From NCBI RefSeq assembly GCF_020921035.1, contig NC_063152.1, forward strand, positions 29,263,903-29,327,902: a stretch of 64,000 nt of DNA, in the 5' to 3' direction. This DNA comes from Rhodamnia argentea (Eukaryota; Streptophyta; Magnoliopsida; Myrtales; Myrtaceae). Below, piece after piece: positions 23,321 through 34,550 of this stretch (position 1 is its first letter; the number at the start of each line of letters is the position of its first letter). The notes under the pieces are model-generated. The model worked only from the letters and a program-made list of their open reading frames with translations. It did not search any database and was not told the DNA's origin. Both the position numbers and the translations under genes were made by a program.

Positions 23321-25338
23321 TTGTCCCATATCCCGAAAGAATGGAAAACTCTAGTTCTCTTGGAATCAATCTTTCGGAGAAGTTAAATGTAACGTTAGTT
23401 CCGTTCTTTCGATCCAGTGGATCATAATTAGCGAGCGGGTGAGCATCGACGATCGCAGTCCGACTAGAACGCACAAACAAGCCGAATAGGTCAAGAGAAA
23501 CAGTGATCGCAGCGACCTATATCTGCAGGATCATTCAGAGGCGTCCGCTGCAATCTGTCAAAAGCTTTTGCTGCGATGAGAAATTTTCGTGCAACGCATT
23601 CTCCGTCTCCTCCGCTACTTAAGTATTCGTCGGAAACCTCAAAGCTGGGAACGCTGCGTGCTGTGGGCCTCTTGTATGGTTGTAATAGCAAAGATTAGGT
23701 AAATTGTTGGTGGCCTGACACAGCCCCGTCGGCCAATCAGCTCGAACCAAGATGGATGCTGAATACGTCGAACAGGGAAAGAGACTCGGTAAACGATGAT
23801 ATATGCCAAGGTCAGTCCATCTGTTCCATGTTGGAAACCATTGCGTTTCACGTCGCAATCGATACAAATCAGTCCGAAAAGTCTCGAACCTGTCACGCTT
23901 TGATCAGTTCGACTAGACACCTTTTAATTTTTCTCCCATTGAGCTCATTCCAATAATTTTAGTCGAAAATCACCGACGTAGACAATGATCATCTTACGAA
24001 ACACCATCAAAGTTCAAGTAGGTGATTTCCTATTAAAATTGTTCGGATAGACTCAATTGATAAAATGTCCGAAGGTTTGGGATTCAATCGGCAAAAATTG
24101 AAAGGTTTTGGCCAAAGTGCGATAGGTTTATGATGTTTTGGATTATTTTTTCCCGATTGACTTTATAAGATATGTTTAATGTAAAATGTTCTATATCGAT
24201 GGACACTTTTGACAATCGGGGAATTCACAATCATCGATTAGCCAACTCTTTTAGATAGTATATATCAGAAAATTAAGCCTAAACTCAATTTGTCGGCTCA
24301 TAATGGATTAAAATCGATCAAAAGGACTCAATTGGCACAGATAAAAAAGGTTTATAACTAAATTAATCTAATTGAAAGATTTATAATTAAATTGGTACAA
24401 ATACAATAAGTTTAGTATTTTTTGACAACTTTTCCTATCTCCTTATCTATTTATTTTCCCTTTAGACCCACCGGTTCTCGGCTGGTCCGGTCCTATTTTG
24501 AGCGATCCAGACTGTTTCCTATTCTTTTGCACCCCAATACTTTCCCTATCTATTGAATCTATTTGTAGTCATTTTTTTTTCCCTCGCTAGAAACAATCTT
24601 AGTTGGACGTGCGATGTCACCGAATTCGGATGATGAGAACACGTCGCGAGAAACTCGGACGTCGCAAAAGCTCTCTGAACTCGGACAAAGTTAGGGGTGC
24701 ATCACATCCGTCGTGTCGTTTTTGATTCGTGGGAGGAGGGGAGGCCCACCACCCGCAAATTCGCCGTCGTTTTTGGACATTGTGATGTTGATTTGATCCA
24801 AATAATTCCATCTCCGTCTTGCCCCGTGCGTTTCTTTCTCCCTTAGTCTCGTTTGATGGTTTCTCACTTTAACCTATCCTGAAAGTTAGGGGAAGGAACA
24901 TGCCATGCCCCATTCAGCATTAAGAGCAAGCAATCTCTTTCATTATTCAATGTAGAATATCATTATCACTCAAAATTCAATCGTATGATCGCCATATCAA
25001 TTATCTTTTTTCGTTCTCGAAATTAAGAAGCTGCGACTTTGAGTTAGCCGAGGCATTCTTAATTTGCCAAGCTAGTTATTGAAGAGGGTTCGGACACGAG
25101 CTGGTATAGGGTTACACCCGCATACGAACTCGGCTCACGTTCGTCATTAGATTTGGGTGTGTATTGATTAGGAAAGAGCGGCGGCTTTGCTAATTTAATG
25201 AATCCGATCTCATTTAACGGCTCATGTGAAGCGAGCTCGCTGGCTGCACCGGAGGCGCCCGACAAATTTCGTCCGGAGCACCAACCGAATTTAGTGATCC
25301 CGCACCTACAAGACCCTTGCTCCCGAAGGAATGTCTCG

Positions 25339-25568
25339 ACGTGGCACATCGGTCTTGCCGCCCCGCGACACGTGGCGATGCGGTGGACGGTTCTGAGCTC
25401 CCGATGCCTGGAATCTTCACCCACACGTGGCGGTTCCTCTTCCCTAGAGGAGTAGATGGAGACAAAGAAGGAGGCTACGTGTCGTAGGGTCGCTTTTCTC
25501 GGGGACAGCGACCTTTAGATGCCCTTACCGGAAATACCGGTAAAGAGAGTGGCTCCCCTCCACACGTG
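25339..25568. promoter_or_regulatory. Cluster of five ACGTG cores without an adjacent gene
   Basis: ACGTG cores occur at 25339-25343, 25369-25374, 25424-25429, 25477-25481 and 25563-25568; three are full CACGTG palindromes, which match G-box/ABRE type sites. A TTACCGG-5 bp-CCGGTAA inverted repeat lies inside the cluster (25525-25543). The block is clearly more GC-rich than its surroundings, yet I see no gene start on either side. Confidence 0.4.
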
Positions 25569-26527
25569 TTGGCGGTCGTTTGATTCCGTGCGAGTTCACA
25601 CGTTAGCTTCGTCTGAAGGATAACCAGGACTCACGGACCAAAGGGTTATATTCTATCCTTCTATAATCTTTTAATTGTCGGTAATTTCTCTCAATTATGA
25701 CTTTTTGAACTCCACCCACGTATCACTTTGATTAAACATATAATAAGCATTAGACAAGAGCGCACTAATAAAGAAAAAATTAAACGAGATTGGAGGAAAT
25801 TTCCTGTAATTTAAGATCGAGAAAAACATGACCCTTTGCAAAGTTGCCCTCCAATTTTTTGAAAACCGCAAAAAAAAAACTACTCCTAATCAACCTTCGT
25901 AGTTTTTTATTTCGCGTCTCTAGGCTCTTACCGTTAAGCGACAAGCACCCTTTCCTTACTTTTCACTCTTCCCAAAACTGTCCCGACATAAAATGATGAC
26001 AAACTAATAAGGTCATTCCCGAAAAAGTTACTCTTTTATTTTTTTTTTTACAGTGTTAAATCATTGAACTTACCATGGAACTTAACGTAAGTTAAAGTGC
26101 TAACACAAATATGAAAAGATGAGAGAACGATTATTATACAAAAATTTTGTATAATTTGAAGTTCTCGAGGGTGTTTTTTTATTCATACGGTCAGAAGTTG
26201 GCACGTGAAAAGCAATAAAAAAAATAAAATAAAATGAGGAACCTAGGTGCTACGTGAGGCCACGCATGGCGAATCTCGTGTTGCATGGTGAATTCCCCAC
26301 GTAAAAAGGTTACATGACGGTCGAGTGAGAAAAGGAGGAGGGGGGCAACCGCATCGGTCAAAAAAGGTAGAAAAAAATTAGAGTCTCCCAAAACTTTTTT
26401 TGACGGTGAAAGAGAGAAGATCGATAGCAACGTGGACGATGATAAGATCATCACATCCAACGCCCCACGGCAAACATCAACCTTTCATTCAGCTCCATCC
26501 CATAAGAAGGGAATGTTTTCCTTTACT

Positions 26528-26903
26528 TCTTAATTTTAAATTTATTTAATACGATCCTTGAACTTAATTCAATATACAATATCGTCCCTAAACTTCTAAT
26601 TTATTCAATACGATTATCGAACTTTTGATACATATTCAATTTAGTCCACGAATTGTATGAAAATGTTAAATATGGTCTTTAAAGTTGAATTAATAGAAAG
26701 ACAATATTGAACATTTTTGTACCATCCAATGGCCAAATTGAACACGCACCAAAAGTCCAGGGACCACATTGGATAAATCATAAGTTCAGCGACGATATTG
26801 TATATTGGGCTGAAATTTAGAAATCACATTGAACAAATATAAAGTTCAAGAATCGCATTGCACATTGAATCAAAGTTCAAAGACTATTTGTGACATTATC
26901 CCT
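26528..26903. mobile_element. Family A inverted-repeat MITE, copy 2
   Basis: The right arm ends in gacattatccc and its reverse complement (aatgtcacaaatagtctttg) matches the outer end of the other copies. The left arm matches the right arm from about 48 bp inward, so its outer tip is missing. The element is about 375 bp, non-coding, with arms of about 150 bp. Confidence 0.7.
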
Positions 26904-28408
26904 TTTTATTTTAATCTCCAAGCATAGATGTACCATTTAATATTCTTGATAAGACATTTGTAACCGAAAACTCCGTCCCCAAAAATGATTTTTTTTTTAT
27001 GTCAGAAAAAAGATTTCATTAGCTAACTCCATAATTCGGGTATAAAAGACTAGATTCCGAATAAAATAAAGCTCATAAGGGTTTCAACGGGGTTAGACAA
27101 CTAATTAAAAGCGAAAGATCCTCTTCTCCTAACTTCTCTGAAAGGACGATAATCAAAACACGGGGCTGAGTTCGGATGGACGAGAACGTGTCGCCGTCTC
27201 GATAATCCAGAACCCAATTCGCTATTTGCTCCAAACACGAGCATTTTAAACGGGGATTCATCGACGTGAACATGAATTTCCCCCCCGGTTGTTCACTAAT
27301 CAAAGTCTTTGGGACCAATGTCGATGGTTTTTAACCTTTTTGAATCGCGCGTGTACTGACTACCGAGGTGCATCGGGATCATACACGAGCGAAAAGCTCG
27401 AATTGCGCACCGGAAACGGAACCCGACCGATAACCACCCGACGACAAAACCGGGCCCCACGACCGAGTTTCAGCTCCACTCACTTCCACCGGCGGACCCC
27501 ACAGGGCACCACCTTGGACGATGCCAAGGGCGGCTGGGGCGTTTTTAATATCGCATACTCCGAATCCAGACGACTTAGATTTCCACCCTCCAATCACCTC
27601 CCGACACGTCACGTCCCGACAGCGACCCCCGGCTTTGACCGCATCCACACACGCTGCCTCTGCCGGCCGCCGTGGCCCCCCCCAACCCCCCGCGAAATAT
27701 TTCTAGCAAATCGACCCCGATTTACGCATTTCATTGAAAAAACACAGGTACTACCGAAGAACGTCACGAATCTTCAGCAACATTTACCTCAATTTTCCTA
27801 AGTTCTAAATAAAGAAAAATGGACAATTATTTTTCGATTTCTATCATCACTATTAAGGACAAGATAACTTCTAAAAATGGAAATATCGAGCTGTGCAAAC
27901 ATCCAAAATGCGAGAATTAGTAAATCTTTTTTTTTTTTTTTTTTTGCAACTTCATTTCCAATCCACATATATAAAACATCGTCATTGGGACTACATGCTT
28001 CTTCTCCGAAATACTACTAAGCTGAAGTGACCCCACAAAACCCCCATATTGACATTTTCCCCCCCATTACCAAAACCTATATGTATAAAAGCTCCCATCA
28101 CTCTAAAACCTAAACTCACTTCCACCTATACGCTTGTTATTTTCTATTTATCACATTCTTCTTTTGCATTGTGGTCCTCGATATTTTATCTTATTTGCAT
28201 CTTTCACCCCATTTATCTATCTTTTTTATGCTTCTATGCACAAAAGAAAAGAGGAAAAGAGAAAAGTCTAGAGAGAGAGAAGGGGGGGCCCATCCCCATA
28301 CCGGCCTCTCTCCTTGGCGAGAAGCTCGGGTACGGAATCGCAGGGACCTTGACTGCTGACGTTGACTTCGTGGCAACGACGTAAATACGCGGCCAGACGG
28401 GGGGCTGA

Positions 28409-30387
28409 TCAGTACTCGATGACGAGCCCGCCCATGGGGGCTCGGTGGGGGATCCCTTTCCTGCGCTTCGCGATCCGGTAGTTGGTGGCGGTCGGAGGCG
28501 GCGTGGACGGCGTGAAGCTGTGGACTTTGTGGTGGTGGTGGACGCGGTGGGGGCTCTTGTGGCGGCGGCGGCGGCTGCTGTTGCTGCTGCTGCTGTATGA
28601 ATCCTCATCGGAGTCGGAGGCCATTGCCCGCTGCTTCTTCGGCTTCATCGGCTTCTTCACGAAGTTCTTGGATGTCCCAACAATCTGAAAATGAGAAAAC
28701 TAATCACTTTCGAGCATATACCCGTCGTCGTTCCAAAGAGAAGAAAACTGAATTGAGGAATTCCTTTTTGACGTAATGTTTCATTTGACCCAGAAAACCC
28801 AAAACTCCTCTTTGAATCAAAAGTCTGTTTATAGCACGAGTTGATCAAAATGCAATTCTTGAATTCAGAGAAGCGGACTGATCGGGTAAAAGGTTTGAAC
28901 TCTCCCTCCATTGGGAAAGCAACAGGACATAAGCAATACTTTTTTCCGAGATTTCCGACATTAAAAGAGCGATCTTACATGAAAAGAAATTTTCCAAATA
29001 TTATGTTCATTTTGGCAACAATCAAATGGAAGCAATAGACAGCTGTTGAAACGATGGGTTTTCGGCAAAAAGCTTCATCATTAAATGCGCTTCATTTTCT
29101 TCGTCTGGCACACCAAACGAACTGTTTCAAATGCAAGAAAAGTTTGGGACTTTTTTTTCTTCTTTTGGTTTGAATTGCTTTAATGTTTACCTTGCAACCG
29201 AGAGAGCAGAAACGGAAGGAATCGAGGAGGCTGCGCTCGCAGACTTCACAGGTGTTGGTGACGCCCTTCCCGGGCCTGGGCTGAGGTCGCTCGTTCAAGA
29301 ACACGACCCTGGCGCTGTTGATGATGTAGGTCTGGACACCAGTTATGTCCAGCACTTTCTGTATCTCGGACACTCTGATCACATCGTGGTATGACGACCT
29401 CCTTATCTGCACAATTAACCATGAAAGCCATCAGATGATGGTATTAGCTCAAACTTGCGGATTTGTGGGGAACAAGTGAATGCCCATAAAAATGAAAACT
29501 TTATTGAGGCGAGTGGAGAGAGAAAAAAAAAAGGGTAACTTTGGTTTTGCGTGTAAATTAGAAAGATGCGATGAACCGGTTTTAATGCTGATATGATCAA
29601 GATTCAGGGGATCAGCTAAAAATGGGTAATCTGTTAAAAAGAGGAGAAAAGGAGTATGAAAGGAAAGAGCCGGACCAAAGTCGGGTAACAAAACTTTAGC
29701 ATTGACGATCGAAATGAAAACCCAGACGAAAATGGTTAAAAAGGGAATCCGTATCAAGAAAATCTCACAAAACAATGGCGGAGAGAGATTTGGGGGATTG
29801 GGACCTGAATGGCACGATGATCCTTGTGGTAAGACAGGAGGCAGAGAGAGCAGAGAGGTCCGTTCATGCAGTCTAAGCAGTACATGTTGCACTCGCTCTT
29901 GTGCGAGTCGGCGTGCGTCTTGCATTGCACGAAGAAGCTCTCCCTGAGCAGAGGCTTCAGCCATGGCGGCCACCTGTTGTCGTCATCATCTGGACCTCCA
30001 GCACCCTGCTTCGTTCAATCCAATACAAAACCACAGAACCCACATCAATCGAAACTCAAAAAGAAGCAAAACGATCGGATAAAATCACAGGGGAAGGACG
30101 ATCAACAAGCCTAGAAAGAACCTGGCTTATTGTTCTTTTAAAAAAGAACAGCATAGAAAACAGAGCTTACTTCCAGAAATACAGAGGAGATGAAGAATAC
30201 CCAACACAGATATCAAGACAAGGCTCAGTTTCTTTCAGCTGAATGCAGCCTTCGAAAGGAGATTGCAAAACGATAAATTCAAGACCCATTTGATGTTGCG
30301 ATTGATAAAAACAGCATTTTGCAGCAAACACAAAGAACAGAGCCAAGAGAAAAACAAAAAAGCAAGAACCGATTTTCACAATACCAT
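28409..30387 (-). CDS. PLATZ-family zinc-dependent DNA-binding protein
   Basis: Four exons on the minus strand: 30387-30385 (the ATG alone), 30005-29805, 29406-29191 and 28684-28409, together 231 residues. The first zinc cluster runs from C29 and H32 through C44, C47, C53, C56, H61 and H64 in the stretch [19 protein letters not shown] onward. The PLATZ core follows ([20 protein letters not shown], then [19 protein letters not shown]), with a second cysteine group C121, C124, C135 and C139. The tail has a Ser/Arg run, a His-rich stretch ([11 protein letters not shown]) and ends GGLVIEY. PLATZ proteins are plant-specific nuclear proteins that bind A/T-rich DNA and mostly repress transcription or affect RNA polymerase III. 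The unusual feature is that the start codon is split off from the rest of the coding sequence by an intron of about 380 nt. Confidence 0.9.
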
Positions 30388-30549
30388 GATCCTGCGGTTC
30401 TTCGGCTTGATTTCGCGAACTGTGGTGTCTTGATTTTCGATCGCCAGCTTGAAGATTGAGCACTCCGTTTCTTTTACCCTAGTGTGAGGAGAGAGAGAGA
30501 CAGAGAGAGAGCGAACGACGGTATTAGTGCGAGCAACAAGCTTTTTCAG

Positions 30550-30578
30550 GGAGAGAGAGAGAGAGAGAGAGAGAGAGG
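30550..30578. repeat. (GA)n microsatellite upstream of PLATZ
   Basis: About fourteen GA units some 160 bp upstream of the PLATZ start codon, probably inside its 5' UTR or core promoter, where it reads as a CT tract on the coding strand. Confidence 0.9.
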
Positions 30579-31298
30579 GTTTAGAAAGTGGAGAAGGTGG
30601 AAGAAGAGAAATGAGTTCTTTGTAGCGAGAAGCGAATGAGAATAGGTCGTTCTTATCCGCTCCAAGTCGTCATCCGAACCAAAGCCCGAACCCGAACCTC
30701 CCCCCGCCCCCACCCTCCCGCAAGAAATACTTACATAGATGATCTCTGATCTTAGGTCACATTTACAAATAACATCACCATATCTTAAAATTAATGTCGC
30801 CACGCATTATTACTAATCTTAAGAATAACACGACGGTTTTTCTTACCTTTTTTGTTCTCGATGTTTAATAGTAATCGTGAAAAATAAACGAGACCGGCGA
30901 AATAATGCGATCGTCCCGATCCGTCACGTTAATAACGGGTTATTCTGAACTAAGCTAAACTAGACATTAAAGAAGCATTAATCAGAAGATGCGTCAGGTG
31001 CAAGGAACCAACCTCCTCCCTTCCTTTTTTTTATATTTTTTTTAAAATTTTTTTTTATAATATTCCTTTGCCCTTTCATTTTCATGCGCCTTGGTCTTAT
31101 CAAATTCCATGTTTTGTTTTTAAATTTTTTTTTTCTCGTCTACACAATATCTTAATATCTGCTCTTTGCTCTCGTCCCATTATTGGCGATCACTCAATTA
31201 AGTTTTCCTAACCGGAATATTTAATTCCGCAATGGCAATTCCGGGCACACCTGTTCCGTCTCGTCACTCCTTAGGATAAGTACAACACCCCATTTTTA

Positions 31299-31712
31299 AG
31301 GAAAATTCTAAATAAATGCGTGAAGTGTCTCATTTTTTTTTTTTTCAAATGAGAGCTTAAAATGTCATCATTTTCTTAAATAATAGTATGAAATGGACAT
31401 TATTTAAATAAAAAAAAACTTGATCAATGGTATTTTTCGTCATTTATATTTTTTGATTTTTTTCTTCTTTTTTTTCCCTTCTTTTTCACCAATGACAGGC
31501 CTTTCCTAGCTAGGGCCGGGCCGCCCTCGACGGCCGTAGGCAAGGGTCGAACTCGCTCGTGGCCGGCCATCACCCGAAACAGGCAACCGATGAAAATGAA
31601 GGGGAAAAAAGGAAAAAAAAATCAAGAAAATGTACATGACGAAAATACCCTTGATCAGGTCGTTCTTATAAATAATGAGGATACTTTAGCACCTTTTTAG
31701 GAATTTTCTCTC
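31299..31712. mobile_element. Non-autonomous inverted-repeat element with GC-rich core
   Basis: The left end reads ggaaaattctaaataaatg and the right end reverse-complemented agagaaaattcctaaaaag. Further in, 'cttgatcaatggtatttttc' and its inverse mate recur. The arms flank a GC-rich block at about 31505-31580. Its layout resembles the element at 10641-11079. It is non-coding. Confidence 0.65.
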
Positions 31713-33907
31713 ATCTTTATAGAACGCACGCTGGGTATTTGGCCTCTAGTTTCCTTTTCTTTTCTTTTTTTTAATTACTAAAATGTCGAAGTGGAATATG
31801 TTGCAATCATATATTAATTCTTGGCGATCATCGCAGAATTTTCGCAGGGGTTTTGTCTGTGGTTTGGCTCGGTTGACTCATGAATTGTTAGATTATTCGG
31901 CGGGTCTTGGGCAAATTTCTTCGGTTCTTGTCGTGATGACGATGCATCCGCCTCTAATTTTTTTTTTTTTCCTTATGTTTTTGCTTAGCTTAGTTTAGGT
32001 CCTATGTCAGTTGTCCAAATGGGCAGTAAACAAGGTTGAATTATGTTAATGTTCCATGGGAGAAGGTACATCGATACACGTATGTTTGAGAATTGACTAG
32101 GGTTCTTTGGACTTTCCTCTTCTCGAACGTATCCGTGATGTAATGCAAGGTAATGAGAAGATGCATTTGATGTTGTGGTATAGACACGTATGACAAAATT
32201 TAACCATGGTCGTTTGGGCTTTTGGGTGCCTAAGACATGTAGTTTGCGAAAACCATTCCCACGCAAGTCAACAAAAATAGTCAAATATCTCAATATGTCG
32301 AGCCACGGGGACGGAAAAATCGAAGCGGGTAGAAATTTGAACGATCAAATTCTAAGGCCCCATGGAGTAAAAGACCGAGAGAGAGAGAAAGGGGAGAAAC
32401 AGATAAAAAAGTACAAAAAACTTACGGTCTCTTAGTTAAAAGATTAATACATCCTGCTACATCATGATCACTGTCGGCAATTATTTTGGTATAGAGTGTT
32501 GAAATAGTATCCGACATCGCTTGATGACATATTTCATATGCCGTTCATATTCACGTGATCTTCCCGCATTGCTTTTTTGCAACACCGGTCTTCAAATTCT
32601 TGTTGTTACGATCAATCACTCGTCAAAGTATGCACTTTATCTTTATAAAGTCGCACGGAGATTCTCGAGGGTAACCAAATAATTAGGTTTTACATAGTCA
32701 GCATTGCACATCTCTAAATATTAACTATTGTAACTGTTCAGCGTTATGAACCCGCAAAGGACCGGCTTAGTAACTTTCCCGCGGTACTTGTCAATTTTCT
32801 AGAAGTCACCTAATCCACAAGAGACAAGAAATGACGAGTCCGGGGATGGTTGTGTTTATGGCGGGCCTTGTCGCCTAATGTTTTGCTTTGGACAAAGCCA
32901 TTACCAAGTTTTTCATGATGATAATGAAAGAAGCAATTGATGTAATTGTTGGTAGCGTTAGACTAGTAGTCGGTACGTAGCACATTGGGTGCGAATGTAT
33001 GTGCCTTAATACATGTCGCAATCGACTTAATGAAGCCGCACACATCATTCGGTTCTCTTTCTAGAGTTACATAGTCAAGAAATTACTCGGTTTCAAGTTG
33101 TGATGGGTCGAATTTACCTGACTAGCTAGAATTATCGTATCGTTTTATTTTCGTTTTATTTTTTTTTTTTTTTTTTTTTGCGATGGAGCATGGTAGCTCA
33201 AATAAGGGCTGCCATGTCACTGTTCTTCACACGATCATGAACTAGAGCCTTCGTGAGCGAATCTCTAATCAACTTGTACCACCGTAACATACCCCCTCGT
33301 ATACGAATAGACTTGTTGGCATTTTGTCGCGTCGGAGAAGTTGTGGTGATGAGCTTGTCGGCCTCTAGCATTCGGATCCGGGTGTAACTACGATTCGAAC
33401 CGATCATTTTATATCGGTTCGAGATCCGACCCTTGTTTTTTCTTATTGCCGGGCGCATTTAAGAGGTGGCATTGTAACATCATAGGCATATTTGACAGCA
33501 CTCTCCCCCCATCAATTGCAAATCTTAATAAATAGCATGAACTACCAATTTTTTTTTTTCCAAGATGTCTTAATGACTTGATGGAAGACCTCGGCATGCT
33601 TTCTAGTGCTCCAAACTATTTACTGAACACTGTCCTGATTAGCGGAATTCGCTTTCTCCTTTAATAATTGGGAAGAAAGATTCCTCTAAATACCATATTG
33701 AATGGATAATGAAAATGATTTCCATCATTGTAAGAAAGAGTGCCCCATGTGGAGTTTCCAACCAAACATATAAAAAGGGTTGATTTGCTCGCAATGGTGT
33801 TGGAAATTGATGTAGGTGGGAGGTTTTAGTGAAAGTTAATTTGACATCAAGTACTCTGAAAAATGAAGAAAAAAAAATTGATACACAAAACTAATAAATT
33901 AGTTCGT

Positions 33908-34217
33908 GGAAAATGACACAAATGGTGCTTGAATCTTGGTCCATCGTGCAATGTCGTTCATGGGATTTTAATTTATTCAATATAGTCTCCGAACTTTTAG
34001 TAAATGTTCAATCTAATCCCTAGATCGCATGAAAATATCCAATTTAGTCCTTGAACTTGAATCAATGGAAGGATAAACATTACTTATTTTCATATAACCT
34101 TAGGACTAGATTGGACATTAACGAAAAGTTTAGGGACCGCATCGAGCTAATTAAAAGTTTGGAGACGGTATTGCACGTTGGGCTAAAGTTCAGAAACCAT
34201 TTATGCAATAATCCCTA
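33908..34217. mobile_element. Family A inverted-repeat MITE, copy 3 (most complete)
   Basis: The left end ggaaaatgacacaaatgg pairs with the right end, which reverse-complemented reads gggattattgcataaatgg. Both arms contain 'gtctccgaacttttag / gtctccaaacttttaa' and 'caatctaatccctag / caatctagtcctaag'. The element is about 310 bp, its arms cover nearly its full length, and it has no frame. Confidence 0.75.
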
Positions 34218-34259
34218 CGTTTTTTTTTTTTTTCTGATCGGTTAGAAATTTGAAATTCC

Positions 34260-34550
34260 ACTCTTTGTACCTCGTTCGAGATATTGAGCCGCCGCGGTTA
34301 TTCTGAATAACAAGAGAGGTTTATTCGGTTTTATCTCATGCGAGCTCGAGTTGGGAAAAATGACAAATCTATTATTAGCCTCATATATATGTATCTCCCC
34401 AAGTAGGATTCGAAACTACGACCGGTTAATTAACACCCGACCGCTCTAACACTGAACTGCCGAGGAACAACGAGAGATTTGATCTCATAGAGTTTAATCC
34501 CGGTTCTCAACTCATAACCAATATGAGCTCAAAATTTCCTTCGTAACTCC
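34260..34550 (-). other. Plastid DNA insert carrying a trnN-GUU relic with flanks
   Basis: Positions 34466 down to 34395 read as a 72-nt tRNA-Asn of plastid type, with gttcagtgttagagcggtcg (D arm), the anticodon region gtgttaa and the T arm gtttcgaatcctac. The 5' flank (34467 to about 34550 on this strand) reads like the plastid trnN upstream sequence as I recall it (for example gagctcatattgg and aactctatgagatc). Several stem changes and a base insertion near the anticodon arm make it a relic rather than a working tRNA gene. The borders are approximate. Confidence 0.75.

Larger units (their letters stand above)
20273..28408. other. Gene-free, repeat-rich region
   Basis: About 8 kb with no gene I can support. 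It holds two 'family A' inverted-repeat elements (21765-22090 and 26528-26903), another short-arm element (about 22915-23320), a repeat piece at about 24080-24440, and a moderately GC-rich stretch at 25200-25620 with several ACGT cores. The frame at 27289-27801 is GC-rich and Pro/Arg-rich, has an overlapping frame on the other strand, and resembles nothing I know. Confidence 0.6.

Noticed and set aside
27289-27801. A 170-codon GC-rich frame
   Set aside because: Pro/Arg-rich composition, an overlapping frame on the other strand and no domain; judged a by-product of base composition.
32498-32660. A start reminiscent of a plant LTR (tgttgaaatagtatccgacatc)
   Set aside because: No matching second end, no internal domains and no primer site; too little to call an LTR fossil.
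34395-34466. A functional tRNA-Asn gene
   Set aside because: Stem changes and plastid-like flanks show an inactive plastid relic.
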